Of a stretch of DNA of 64,000 nt, positions 43,836 through 52,861 are shown piece by piece. Position 1 is the first letter of the stretch. Each line of letters starts with the position of its first letter. Below the pieces are notes generated by a model, which had not been told where the DNA came from, did no database searches, and saw only the letters and a program-made list of their open reading frames with translations. The DNA comes from Cohnella terricola (lineage in GTDB: Bacteria; Bacillota; Bacilli; Paenibacillales; Paenibacillaceae): NCBI RefSeq assembly GCF_007786475.1, contig NZ_VNJJ01000003.1, positions 228,055 through 292,054 of the forward strand, written 5' to 3'. Both the position numbers and the translations under genes were made by a program.

Positions 43836-43885
43836 ATCGGTACAGATTCTTGACATTTATCGGTACAAATTCTTGACACCCGACA
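43836..43885 (+). repeat. Family B Tn7-like simple (right) end
   Basis: Two tandem sites ATCGGTACAGATTCTTGACA (43836-43855) and ATCGGTACAAATTCTTGACA (43859-43878), then CCCGACA at the terminus. Read in reverse it begins TGTCGGGTGTCAAG, matching the opposite complex ends (TGTCGGATGTCAAG). Confidence 0.75.
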
Positions 43886-44000
43886 ATTATGTAGCAGAAG
43901 AATTCACACAAGGCATCTCAGTCGCTTTATAGACATATGTATAAAATACGGGTTTTGTGAAGATGTCACTATTAATAATCTGGTTAAACTACGCGCTTAG
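43886..44000 (+). other. Short spacer between element B and element C
   Basis: No gene. A frame near 43950-44000 reads IKYGFCEDVTINNLVKLRA then stops right at the first base of element C, so it may be an interrupted gene fragment. Confidence 0.3.
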
Positions 44001-44228
44001 TGTCGAGCGACATAAACTTGGTCTATTTCACGACACAAATATATTCCCATTTCGTATTTGCAACACAAATATAGTCTAATTCATTACTGATCACAACAAA
44101 CGTTTGACGAAGCTGGCACGAATTTTCCTCATCATCATTGTTATCATAGCCTTAATAATTTCTTCGTTTCTTGACACTATCGTATGGGCATGGCAACTTC
44201 AAATCGCTAATAGATAATTGACCTTTCT

Positions 44229-44447
44229 TCATCCATACATGAAATTCCATCTCTTCGAATTTATTGTGTGTGGCACTTTTAATATTGCAAACGGAATGTT
44301 TTGGTATTGAAATGGTAAATACCTAATCTCTCCAGTCGATACTCTTCTGGATGCTATCTTGACCCAGTTATAGAAGTGATTCAACAAACAAATGCTCATA
44401 AATTTATTAATAACCCACTTTGTAGTGGAAATTGAGGTCCTTTGCAT
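44229..44447 (-). pseudogene. Remnant of a TnsD/TniQ C-terminus
   Basis: A 72-residue minus-strand frame (SISTTKWVINKFMSICLLNHFYNWVKIASR..., then the PFQYQNIPFAILKVPHTINS end) closely matches the last ~75 residues of the TnsD at 42180. There is no upstream part. It lies in the opposite orientation to tnsD and inside element C, so it shows a former autonomous relative. Confidence 0.75.
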
Positions 44448-44515
44448 GAAAGGTGGGACGTTCTTACCATGCGAAGACTTTTAGGACAACTCCTAATTTT
44501 TTTCAAATTGTTTAT

Positions 44516-44881
44516 TCAATCACTTTGAGTATGCTCAAATTTTTCAATTAACACTGAGGTCAAATTTACTTGCATTGTTATTTTTTCATGCCCATATGGC
44601 GGATTATGTGGTCCGGTATAGGTTTCTATTAATACTTTTACTCTAAAGTTAAATCCACTGCCAATACGTTCAATTTCAAGTATTTTCGATTCAGTTAAAT
44701 CATAAGTTTTCGGAGTTCCATAAAACCCAACTAGTGCATTAAAAATAGATGGATTTATTAAAGTAAATATAAGATCCTGTTGGTAATCACTTTTAATCGG
44801 TTTTGCAGCGACTAAATTACTAGATGAATCGAATATACTAGTTCCCATCAATAGAAATAAAATTAGTGTTATTTTTTTCAT
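44516..44881 (-). CDS. DUF3888 family exported protein
   Basis: 121 residues with a signal peptide (about 1-26) and the DUF3888 hallmarks: DLIFTLINPSIFNALVGFYG, KILEIERIG, a long beta region and the family-typical ETYTGPHNPPYG. AAAGGAGAG precedes the ATG on the minus strand. Function unknown; in Bacillus these are small secreted proteins. It is the only intact gene inside the mini-element, hence its likely cargo. Confidence 0.8.
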   Translation of the reverse strand: MKKITLILFLLMGTSIFDSSSNLVAAKPIKSDYQQDLIFTLINPSIFNALVGFYGTPKTYDLTESKILEIERIGSGFNFRVKVLIETYTGPHNPPYGHEKITMQVNLTSVLIEKFEHTQSD

Positions 44882-45257
44882 TTTGGTTATCTCTCCTTTA
44901 GCGGACTTTATTATTGTTTACATATCTGACTGATTTCATTCATTTGTGACCAAATAATGGCGGACATGACTGGTCTAAAGTACATATTGGTAAGAAGAAC
45001 TGGATATGCATGATTGCATAGGTGCTTTTATTTGCAAAGTCGGTGTGTCCATCATGTTATGGGCACCAAGAAGTTAGAAAGTTATACTGAGGGAATTACA
45101 ACCTATCATAGAAGAGAAAGTGACCATATTTCTGTCGCAATTATATAATCGGACTATATTTATGTCGTAAAATTTATGACGTAAATATAGTCCATTTAAT
45201 TCTAAAAATAGCTATTTTAAAGCAAAGCAATATAGACTAAATTTGTGTCGCTGCACA

Positions 45258-45652
45258 ATTGTTGCTTTTGCGCCCATAACTTTATGGAATTTACTTTTCA
45301 AGAACCTTTGTATTTATCTCTTTACTATAGGCATCAATTTGATTGGATTAAATCAAGACTAATAAATTCTTCCGTAGTTGTTTATTCACCCACATGTCGA
45401 TCAGTGCTTATCAGATTTATCGAAAGAATCCAAAGATCATATTCAAGCTTTCCATGTAAATTGCCGTGTCGAGTTCTCTGTTCCAACCGATCGATGACGA
45501 TCCGGGAAGCCTTTTCCCGTTTCGTTATTCAATCGTTTCACGGCTCCTGGTGCCCTTTCGATAATCCACAGCGTATAACATCCTGTATAAACTGTTTAAA
45601 ATAGGAATTAATCACTATTTTTAGAATGCTCTAGTTCATGATAAACTATTAA
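45258..45652. other. Gene-poor stretch after element C
   Basis: A plus-strand frame at 45245-45604 begins inside the transposon terminus and has no ribosome binding site. A minus-strand frame (REKASRIVIDRLEQRTRHGNL..., about 45350-45600) looks protein-like and may be the remains of a gene. No assignment is made. Confidence 0.35.
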
Positions 45653-45666
45653 TGTAAGCGCTTTAT
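45653..45666. promoter_or_regulatory. cre-like site before the GH16 gene
   Basis: TGTAAGCGCTTTAT matches 12 of 14 positions of the CcpA site TGWAANCGNTNWCA. It lies about 90 bp before the start codon, so catabolite repression is likely. Confidence 0.55.
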
Positions 45667-45753
45667 TATTCTCTTCTGAAGGAGGCGAATCCGGATAAGA
45701 ATGGCGTGCAATCGGGTAGATCGTTTGAAAACCAAATTACCTAGGAGGGATTT

Positions 45754-47004
45754 ATGATGATTCGATTGATCAAAAGCAAGCAGACGTACTTCATTCTTCT
45801 ATTCGCAGCGCTCGTGGTGGCATTGTTCCCTGCTCCCAAGGCTAACGCGGCTTATACGCTCGTATGGAGCGACGAATTCGACGGGCCTACTATCAACACC
45901 AACAACTGGGCATTTGAAATCGGTACAGGCAGCGGAGGCTGGGGCAACAATGAACTGCAATATTACACGAACCGCTCGGATAACGCCCGGATCGAGAACG
46001 GCAATCTCGTGATCGAGGCGAAGCGGGAATCCTACGGGGGAATGAATTACACTTCGGCCCGCTTGAAAACCCAAGGAAAAAAGAGCTTCAAATACGGAAG
46101 GATCGAAGCGAGAATCAAGCTGCCGAATGGACAGGGACTCTGGCCTGCGTTCTGGACGCTCGGCGCGGACATCGCAACGGTAAATTGGCCCAGAAGCGGC
46201 GAGATCGACATTATGGAACACGTCAATAATGAAAACAACACGTACGGATTTATCCATTGGGATGCCAACGGTCACGTCTCGTACGGCGGACCCAGCCAAT
46301 CGTTCGACGTGACCCAATACCACGTCTATTCCATCGAATGGACGCCAAGCGCGATCAAATGGTTCGTAGACGGCGTCCAGTTCCGGGAAGCCAATATCGC
46401 GAACAATATCAATTCGACAGAAGAGTTCCATAAGGAGCATTTTTTACTGCTCAACATGGCGGTGGGCGGCAATTGGCCGGGCTCTCCGAACGCCTCGACC
46501 CCGTTCCCGTCCAAAATGTACGTCGATTACGTCAGAGTTTATCAAGATGTCGCGAATCCGCCTGGCGATATCGTATCCGGCGGCACGTACAAATTGATCA
46601 ATCCGAAAAGCGGTAAAGCCTTGGACGTCTCGGGCGCCGGAACGGCGAACGGCACGAACGTTCAAATCTGGACAGACAATGGCACCGGCGCTCAGAAATG
46701 GACGATCTACCGCAACGCGAACGGTACCTACAAATTGATTAACGTGAATAGCACCCTCGCGCTCGACGTTGAGGGAATCGGAACGGCTAACGGGACAAAC
46801 GTGCAGGTCTGGACGGACTCGGGCAATGCCGCGCAGACATGGAATATCACCCGGAACGCGGACGGCACTTACAAGCTTATCAACCCGAACAGCGGCAAAG
46901 CGCTGGACGTCGCCTCTGCGGGCACGGACAACGGCACGAACGTGCAAATCTGGACGGACAATGGCACCGACGCCCAGAAGTGGAATCTGATCCGAGTGCA
47001 ATAG
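45754..47004 (+). CDS. Secreted GH16 beta-glucanase with C-terminal CBM13 (ricin-type) lectin domain
   Basis: 416 residues. Signal peptide to about residue 32 (...PKANA|A). The GH16 domain (about 33-270) has the nucleophile/acid pair in GEIDIME (Glu150, Glu155). After a short linker three similar ~42-residue units ([32 protein letters not shown]) make a ricin-B trefoil, with Gln-x-Trp signatures, binding to polysaccharide. The enzyme probably cleaves beta-1,3- or beta-1,3-1,4-glucan outside the cell. AGGAGGG precedes the ATG, and the gene ends in a terminator. Confidence 0.93.
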   Translation: MMIRLIKSKQTYFILLFAALVVALFPAPKANAAYTLVWSDEFDGPTINTNNWAFEIGTGSGGWGNNELQYYTNRSDNARIENGNLVIEAKRESYGGMNYTSARLKTQGKKSFKYGRIEARIKLPNGQGLWPAFWTLGADIATVNWPRSGEIDIMEHVNNENNTYGFIHWDANGHVSYGGPSQSFDVTQYHVYSIEWTPSAIKWFVDGVQFREANIANNINSTEEFHKEHFLLLNMAVGGNWPGSPNASTPFPSKMYVDYVRVYQDVANPPGDIVSGGTYKLINPKSGKALDVSGAGTANGTNVQIWTDNGTGAQKWTIYRNANGTYKLINVNSTLALDVEGIGTANGTNVQVWTDSGNAAQTWNITRNADGTYKLINPNSGKALDVASAGTDNGTNVQIWTDNGTDAQKWNLIRVQ

Positions 47005-47016
47005 TGATGAAAGGTT

Positions 47017-47052
47017 GAAGAAGCCGCGCTTGCCGCGGCTTCTTCGGCTTTT
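47017..47052 (+). terminator. Terminator after GH16
   Basis: GAAGAAGCCGCG / CGCGGCTTCTTC then GGCTTTT. Confidence 0.8.
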
Positions 47053-47067
47053 ATCGACGACCCTCCC

Positions 47068-47442
47068 TTATTTCTTTTCCGCTACGGCAAAATAATTATC
47101 TTCTTCATCTGCGAAGTTAAAGACTCGTCCAGAAGGAATTTCCACAATGTCACCAAGCTTGACATTTTTATTCTTCAGATCACTGTACAATGCATCGAAA
47201 TTATCCGTGAAATACATAATTGATGGTGTACCGAGATTCATACCAGGGTTCATCTTGGCAACGAGTTCTTTGCTATGAAGAACAATACTCGTAGCTGCAC
47301 CCTTAGGAGCGACTTCGATCCATCTCATCGGTCCGTTGGTTTCATCCGCGATGACCTCGAACCCGAGTTTCTCTGTCCAGAAATCTCTGGACGCTTCTTG
47401 GTTATTTACATACAACATCACTTGGCCAATTTTGTTAATCAT
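47068..47442 (-). CDS. VOC (glyoxalase/bleomycin-resistance) family protein
   Basis: A 124-residue protein of the vicinal oxygen chelate fold: GQVMLYVNNQEASRDFWTEKLGFEV, then MRWIEVAPKG and the C-terminal GRVFNFADEEDNYFAV. The start is taken at MINKIG because the ATG there is well spaced from AAGGAG. Substrate unknown; no metal triad is assigned from sequence alone. Confidence 0.85.
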   Translation of the reverse strand: MINKIGQVMLYVNNQEASRDFWTEKLGFEVIADETNGPMRWIEVAPKGAATSIVLHSKELVAKMNPGMNLGTPSIMYFTDNFDALYSDLKNKNVKLGDIVEIPSGRVFNFADEEDNYFAVAEKK

Positions 47443-47629
47443 TATCTTAAACACTCCTTATTGGAATCATTTTCGGGTCTAGCGCAAAAATTTATTCAAT
47501 CACGTTATGGCTTTTTTTAGATCTGCAAATTCAAGCAAATCTTATTTTAATCATCTCCTTTAACCAGGATATCTTTCATCCTGCGACTCAAATATAAATG
47601 AATAGGAATATTCCTGTCAAGGAATATAG

Positions 47630-47670
47630 AAAAAAGGTTGAGCAGAAGTCGATTCTGACCCAACCTTTTT
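47630..47670 (-). terminator. Terminator of the SDR gene
   Basis: AAAAAAGGTTG / CAACCTTTTT stem with loop of 20 nt, between the SDR and VOC genes. Confidence 0.7.
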
Positions 47671-47687
47671 GTGGTACTTCTGATTCT

Positions 47688-48470
47688 TTACAACACTGGA
47701 GATGAACCACCGTCAATATTTACGGCCGTTCCCGTTACATACGACGCCGCCTCCGAGACTAGGAAGGTGATGACTTTGGCAGCTTCCTCCGTCTGGCCAA
47801 TCCGACCCATCGGAATCCCGTGACGAGGATTTCTAGCAAACTCCTCCCAGCTCTGCTCCGGTGCAACCGCCTTCCAATTGCGCTCGATCTGGTCGCTGCG
47901 GATCAGGCCGATGCACACTGCATTGACTCGGATATTGTCAGCGGCCAGATCCTTGCTCATTGCCTTCGTAAGCGCCAGTCCCGCCGCCCGGCTGACCGAT
48001 GTAGGCAGAGACGAAGCGGAAGGCGCCTTGCCTTTAATCGCCGTCACATTCAGAATCGCACCGCCTCCGCGTTGGCGTAGATGAAGCACTGCGGCCTTGG
48101 AGGTATTCACCGGCCCCAGCAGCTTCAGATCGAGGTCACTATGCCAACTCTCGCTCGTGACCTCTTCGAACGGCTTCGCCGCCGACGTCCCGGCATTGTT
48201 GACCAGAATGTCTAGTCCGCCGAAATGCCGCACCGCTTTTTCCACCGCGCCGCGCGCCTCTTGCTCAACTGAGACATCTGCAGAGAGGATCAACGCTTCA
48301 GCCCCGGTCTCCTCTCGTATACGCTTCGCTGCAGTCTGGAGCGACTCCAGATTCCGGGCGACGATCGCCACCTTGGCACCTTCCGACGCCAGTGTAATCG
48401 CCGTCTCCAGCCCAATGCCTTTGCTTCCGCCGGTAATAAGCGCAATCTTATCCTTCAATCCCAAGTCCAT
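47688..48470 (-). CDS. Short-chain dehydrogenase/reductase with altered active site
   Basis: About 260 residues from the ATG after GAGGAGG (a longer start at 48503 is less likely). The Rossmann motif TGGSKGIGL and NNAG are intact, and the C-terminal YVTGTAVNIDGG is typical. The place of the catalytic YxxxK reads T-S-V-S-R (SLPTSVSRAAG), so both Tyr and Lys are replaced, which makes an ordinary redox mechanism doubtful. It stands alone. Substrate unknown. Confidence 0.8.
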   Translation of the reverse strand: MDLGLKDKIALITGGSKGIGLETAITLASEGAKVAIVARNLESLQTAAKRIREETGAEALILSADVSVEQEARGAVEKAVRHFGGLDILVNNAGTSAAKPFEEVTSESWHSDLDLKLLGPVNTSKAAVLHLRQRGGGAILNVTAIKGKAPSASSLPTSVSRAAGLALTKAMSKDLAADNIRVNAVCIGLIRSDQIERNWKAVAPEQSWEEFARNPRHGIPMGRIGQTEEAAKVITFLVSEAASYVTGTAVNIDGGSSPVL

Positions 48471-48643
48471 ATTAGCTGCCTCCTCACCTATCGTTAGTGT
48501 CATGATAAGTTCATTTTACCATTTTGGGGAGGACGCGATGCGGTCATTGAGTTCGGAAAGTCCTGCTGATCCCTCGAATAAATATGAATGCTGAAGGAAA
48601 TCTATAGAGAACATACAATTGAATGCTCCCAGGAGGTTTCCTA

Positions 48644-49447
48644 GTGAAAAAGTACGTGGTTTCAGCTTTATTGTTGGCGTTGACAGGTTGTATGTCCAAT
48701 AACAATGCTGCTCCTAATGGAATAACGCCCCAACAAGTACCCTATCACCAAACAAAAGTGCTTACTCCACCCCATACCGTTGCACCTAAACGAGTGATTA
48801 CCCAGGCATCGTCCACCTCGACGACAAGGAATGGGAATTCCTACAAAACTTACTCGACGAATGGAACCCCGAACGATGTTGTTGGAGATTTATTGAATAT
48901 TATCGGAAATCCCGCGGCTCCAGGTCAAAACAGGAATCCGGCAATAGCGCCTCCAGTTCAACCAGCAAACCCTGCCAATCCGGCAAACCCAGCAGGCCAA
49001 ACTACGCCTAAACCTTCAATCCCGAACGACATTGGACAACCCCCTGCTGGCACAGCTGGACAAACTCCGACAGGTGATTCATCGCAATTCGCGAGCCAGG
49101 TGCTGGATTTAGTCAATCAGGAAAGATCCAAAGCCGGTCTAAGCGCTCTGAGCATGGATGACAAGTTGTCGAAAATGGCGATGGCCAAGGCTCAGGATAT
49201 GTTTAACAACAAATATTTCGATCATAACTCCCCGACGCATGGTTCCCCCTTCGATATGATGAAGGAATACGGAATTACGTATAATTCGGCTGGAGAAAAT
49301 ATTGCAAATGGACAACCCTCCCCCACCCAGGTCATGCACGATTGGATGAACAGCCCTGGGCATAAAGCCAATATCATGAATAACAGTTATACTCACATTG
49401 GCATCGCTTATTATAACGGAGAATGGGTTCAGGAGTTTACGGGTTAA
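48644..49447 (+). CDS. CAP-domain (YkwD-like) lipoprotein
   Basis: About 267 residues from a GTG behind AGGAGG. Signal sequence with lipobox LTGC (Cys16), a ~140-residue Asn/Pro/Ala-rich linker, then a C-terminal SCP/CAP domain with LVNQERSKAGLSAL, HNSPTHGSPFDMM, SAGENIANGQ and MNSPGHKANIMN, including the conserved His-Glu-His pattern. In Bacillus and Paenibacillus such proteins are outer-face or spore-associated; molecular activity is unresolved. Confidence 0.87.
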   Translation: MKKYVVSALLLALTGCMSNNNAAPNGITPQQVPYHQTKVLTPPHTVAPKRVITQASSTSTTRNGNSYKTYSTNGTPNDVVGDLLNIIGNPAAPGQNRNPAIAPPVQPANPANPANPAGQTTPKPSIPNDIGQPPAGTAGQTPTGDSSQFASQVLDLVNQERSKAGLSALSMDDKLSKMAMAKAQDMFNNKYFDHNSPTHGSPFDMMKEYGITYNSAGENIANGQPSPTQVMHDWMNSPGHKANIMNNSYTHIGIAYYNGEWVQEFTG

Positions 49448-51771
49448 TGAATATGCTTTACCTCTAATTCTCCATCAAACGTCAATCGATCGCCTGCAGC
49501 CATCACCAATGGAATTGTTTTGTCCGCATAACGAAGATGAGTCCTAATCGGAGACATCGCATACACCGATGTCTCTATTAGGCGTCCGTCTTTCCATTCT
49601 ACGGAAACTTCGACATTGCCTCTTGCCCGCAGACCGGAATAACGGCCCGTATGCCAACTAGCTGGCATTGCCGGCAACAAATGAATTTCTCCCGCATGGC
49701 TTTGGAGCAGCATTTCGCCGATTGCCGCCGACCCGCCGAAATTGCCGTCGGCTACGAAGATATACGTCTCCGCTCCAGCGATTCCGGGCTTGGAGAACGT
49801 CATCAAATTGTCGAAGCACAGTTCCCCGATTAAGTAGGCGAGTTGCTTGCGCGCTTCGTCTCCGTCCCGTAAGCGGGCGCGGCCGGCAGCGAACAATGCC
49901 AGCGTAAATTCAACATCCTCTAGTTCCGAAGCGTTCTGGCGATTATCCAACGTCTTACATACAGCAGCGGCAAGTTCAGGCGTGAGATCGGGCGTGATTT
50001 CGTTGCCTGGATATAGTCCATACAGATGCGACAGATGCCGATGATCCGGCTGTGCCTCTTCATGGTCTTCTAGCCATTCCTGCAACTGACCTTGTCGCCC
50101 GATCGCAAGTGGCGGTAGCTTAGCGAGCGCATCGATCATGCGTTCCCTAAGCTCCGTGTCCACGCCCAACTTCTCGGACGCCTCAATGGAGAAAATGAAG
50201 AGCCGCCTGACAAGCATCGTATCCATCGTCGGACCCATCGACATCGTGCGGGACATATTCGGTTCATTAACTGGGATAAAGCTGTTTTCCGGAGAGTTCG
50301 ATGGTCCGGTCACTAAATATCCGTTCTTCGGATGAAGAGTCATGTAATCGAGGTAAAATACGGCTGCGGCTCTCAGCACCGGATAGGCCCGATATCTTAA
50401 GTATGCATCTTCGCAACCAAATTCGTAACGATCGATGAGCTGCATGGCCAACCAGAGCCCGCCAGTCACGTTAAGCCCCCACGAATAGTGCCAGCCCGGC
50501 GCCGTGAAACCCCAAGCGTTCGTGAATACATGCGCAACCCAACCATCGCAGCCATAAAAATCTTTTGCCGCCGTACGCCCATCCTCGGCTAACCGCTCCA
50601 AGAAAGTTAACAGCGGCTCATGAGACTCTGCCAGATTGGAGGTCTCCGTAAGGTAATAGTTCATTTCCGTGTTAACGTCCAGATGGTAATCGCAGCTCCA
50701 CGCCATCCGGTTCGCTTCTCCGTCGTTCCATATTCCCTGCAGATGCATCGGAAGCCGTGAATCCTCGCGCGATCCAGCGATCGTCAAGTATCGCCCGAAT
50801 TGATAGAAAAGCGCGAATAGTTGAGTATCCTTGAGGTAGGCGGCGCCACCTTCGTCTCGCATCATCGCCAGGCGGCGATCCAAAGGGAGGTTCTCCCTGT
50901 CGTCTGCCGACGCGCCGAGGTCTAACGCCACCCTTGCGAACAGACGGCGGTAATCCTCGATATGCGCCTCTCGCAAGCTTTCGAATCCGAGCGCAGCCGC
51001 CTTCGCGACTCGCTGAGCCGGCTCGTCCTTCCACTCGTTTCCTCCACGTCCATAGTCCGTCGATACGGACAGTATGATATAAGCCTCATCCGCATCGCGA
51101 ACGATCAATTTTCCCATCTCGGCTCGAATTGTGCCCCCACGAACTTCGATACGCGCCAATCCGCTCATCTCAACGCCGCATTCGCCGTTGCTGTGAATCG
51201 TTTCGATCGCCTTGCTCGTGAAATTCAAGCTATCACCGCTATCCGACGCGGTGACGACAAACGCCTCCGTACTCGCGGCGACATCTAACTCGAACGACAA
51301 CCGTCGGCTATCTTTCACCCGAATACGGGATACGATAACACCGTCCGGATGCGATGCGAACGTCTCCCGCTCATAGTGGCATCCGTTCGCAAAATACGTA
51401 ACGCGCACGACCGCGTTCTCCAGATCCAGCTCCCGATTTATTTGCTCCCCGAGGTGATCGAATACGATGCGCACGTCGCACATCTGCATATTCGTGCCGA
51501 AATTCCCCTTGTTCGGCTGCAGCAGCTCTGATACGAGTCGCTCCCCTTCTTGATAATCGCCCTCGAAGAACCTCTCCCTAATCTGATCCAGAATTCGCTT
51601 GCCATCGGACCGGCTCGGCGTGCGTTCACGGTTGCCCGACCAATACGTCGACTCCGTTATCGTCCAAATCTCCGATTTCGTGTCCGACTGCACCATGGCA
51701 CCGAGACTGCCGTTTCCGATTGGTAATCCTTGCGTCCATCCTTTTGCCGGACTGTCGTAGAAGAGCTTCAT
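49444..51771 (-). CDS. GH95 family alpha-L-fucosidase-like protein
   Basis: About 775 residues with the typical GH95 opening (YDSPAKGWTQGLPIGNGSLGAMV) and the later blocks YGRWL-like QFGRYLTIAGSREDSRLPMHLQGIWND, YHLDVNTEMNYYLTE and SPENSF, up to a beta-rich C-terminal domain. There is no signal peptide, so it acts on an imported oligosaccharide in the cytoplasm. It faces an AraC regulator across a gap that has a cre-like site. The 3' end overlaps the last bases of the CAP gene by 4 bp on the opposite strand. Confidence 0.9.
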   Translation of the reverse strand: MKLFYDSPAKGWTQGLPIGNGSLGAMVQSDTKSEIWTITESTYWSGNRERTPSRSDGKRILDQIRERFFEGDYQEGERLVSELLQPNKGNFGTNMQMCDVRIVFDHLGEQINRELDLENAVVRVTYFANGCHYERETFASHPDGVIVSRIRVKDSRRLSFELDVAASTEAFVVTASDSGDSLNFTSKAIETIHSNGECGVEMSGLARIEVRGGTIRAEMGKLIVRDADEAYIILSVSTDYGRGGNEWKDEPAQRVAKAAALGFESLREAHIEDYRRLFARVALDLGASADDRENLPLDRRLAMMRDEGGAAYLKDTQLFALFYQFGRYLTIAGSREDSRLPMHLQGIWNDGEANRMAWSCDYHLDVNTEMNYYLTETSNLAESHEPLLTFLERLAEDGRTAAKDFYGCDGWVAHVFTNAWGFTAPGWHYSWGLNVTGGLWLAMQLIDRYEFGCEDAYLRYRAYPVLRAAAVFYLDYMTLHPKNGYLVTGPSNSPENSFIPVNEPNMSRTMSMGPTMDTMLVRRLFIFSIEASEKLGVDTELRERMIDALAKLPPLAIGRQGQLQEWLEDHEEAQPDHRHLSHLYGLYPGNEITPDLTPELAAAVCKTLDNRQNASELEDVEFTLALFAAGRARLRDGDEARKQLAYLIGELCFDNLMTFSKPGIAGAETYIFVADGNFGGSAAIGEMLLQSHAGEIHLLPAMPASWHTGRYSGLRARGNVEVSVEWKDGRLIETSVYAMSPIRTHLRYADKTIPLVMAAGDRLTFDGELEVKHIH

Positions 51772-51837
51772 GTGGTTCGTCGCCTTCTTTCGCAATGATA
51801 TAAAAAATCCGCAAATCTAAACGAGTAACGCTTCCCA

Positions 51838-51851
51838 TAAAATCGCTTTCA
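51838..51851. promoter_or_regulatory. cre-like site between GH95 and AraC genes
   Basis: On the minus strand TGAAAGCGATTTTA matches 13 of 14 positions of TGWAANCGNTNWCA. Confidence 0.55.
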
Positions 51852-51953
51852 TAGTATCATTCTAATCAGATTTCGTATTTAACGATCTATCCACTTATTT
51901 ATTAATTCATCCGGTCTTCATTCGTATCTGATAGACTGCGCAGGAGGTATCAT

Positions 51954-52820
51954 ATGGACAAGCTAACGAACATGACCCCCTATGTCGGAGATTGTATGAC
52001 GTATCTTTACGACGGAAGCTCGAACGAAAAACTACGCACTTGCAATGTCTATGCGATTCATCTATTTCCGGATGGTCCTGGCGAGATGGAGGTCGACGGC
52101 AAACGCTATCCGATCAACAGAAGAACGATCGTCTTCTTGCGACCAGGGCAGCCCCACGCGTTCCACATCTCTCCCCGTCAGCCTCTGACGTCGTTTAATC
52201 TGTATTTCGACCTGTGGGAACAAGAGCGACCGCGTTCGCTGAACCGAATATTTTACCGCTATCCAGAACGGTATGAATCGCATACCGGCACGCCTGTTAT
52301 GCCTTGCTCCGAGCTCGATGCATTGCCTAGCGTCTCTTCGTTGCAGACGTACCCTCTGCTTTTCGACTTGTTCCAGACGATCGTAAAGCAGTTTGAAGAA
52401 ATAAGCCTTTACCGAACGGAAGCAGTGAACTCTCTATTCTTTTCCTGGATGCTCGGATGGTACAACGCCATTCATACGCCACAGCCGAGCGATTATCGTA
52501 TCGTCCGGCTGCTCGCCAAGCTCGACTCCAACCCGGAATTGCGGGAGCCTGTCGCCGATTGGTGGCAAAGCTGCGGCCTTAAGCGAACCTATTTTCACGA
52601 GCTGTTCCTGCGCGAGACCGGACTCACGCCCAAGGCGTACCAGCATAAGCAGCTCATGCGTCGAGCAGCTCAACTGCTGCAGGAGAGCGATGCCAGCGTT
52701 ACCGTGATCGCCGAGAAGCTTGGCTATCCTTCCATACATCCGTTCACCCGTCATTTCAGCTCCTATTATGGAGTAAGCCCAAGGGAATTCCGCATGAAGC
52801 CGCTAAAGCTTCGACAATAA
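51954..52820 (+). CDS. AraC-family regulator with cupin sensor
   Basis: 288 residues: N-terminal AraC-binding cupin (YAIHLFPDGPGEMEVDGKRY, then RPGQPHAFHI) and two C-terminal HTH helices (ending ...SVTVIAEKLGYPSIHPFTRHFSSYYGVSPREF). AGGAGG precedes the ATG. It is divergent from the GH95 fucosidase gene and is its probable activator. Confidence 0.88.
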   Translation: MDKLTNMTPYVGDCMTYLYDGSSNEKLRTCNVYAIHLFPDGPGEMEVDGKRYPINRRTIVFLRPGQPHAFHISPRQPLTSFNLYFDLWEQERPRSLNRIFYRYPERYESHTGTPVMPCSELDALPSVSSLQTYPLLFDLFQTIVKQFEEISLYRTEAVNSLFFSWMLGWYNAIHTPQPSDYRIVRLLAKLDSNPELREPVADWWQSCGLKRTYFHELFLRETGLTPKAYQHKQLMRRAAQLLQESDASVTVIAEKLGYPSIHPFTRHFSSYYGVSPREFRMKPLKLRQ

Positions 52821-52861
52821 GAAAGAAGCCGGGGATACGATTTCTTCTCCCCGGCTCACGC

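Larger units (their letters stand above)
27548..43885 (+). mobile_element. Proposed Tn7-like transposon (family B), 16.3 kb
   Basis: The left end is the complex family B end at 27548-27685 (TGTCGGATGTCAAG...). The right end at 43836-43885 carries two family B sites in the outward orientation and finishes CCCGACA. tnsA, tnsB, tnsC, a second ATPase gene and tnsD are next to the right end. Everything between 27.7 and 37.6 kb would be cargo. The sequence flanking the two ends (TCATC and ATTAT) is not a 5-bp duplication, so the pair may not be the original partners; the family B end at 25071 is an alternative left boundary. Confidence 0.55.
44001..45257 (-). mobile_element. Tn7-like mini-element (family C), 1.26 kb
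   Basis: Left terminus TGTCGAGCGACATAAA, right terminus (reverse strand) TGTGCAGCGACACAAA. The left end has direct sites at 44007, 44030 and 44060 (GCGACATAAACTTGGTC, ACGACACAAATATATTCC, CAACACAAATATAGTC). The right end has sites at 45121, 45152, inverted 45178 and terminal 45235. Cargo is a DUF3888 gene and a TniQ remnant; there is no transposase gene, so mobilisation would be in trans. No 5-bp direct repeat flanks it (CTTAG versus ATTGT). Confidence 0.55.

Noticed and set aside
45245-45604. 119-codon plus-strand frame after element C
   Set aside because: It starts inside the transposon terminus, has no ribosome binding site and no recognisable domain; another strand looks slightly more protein-like.
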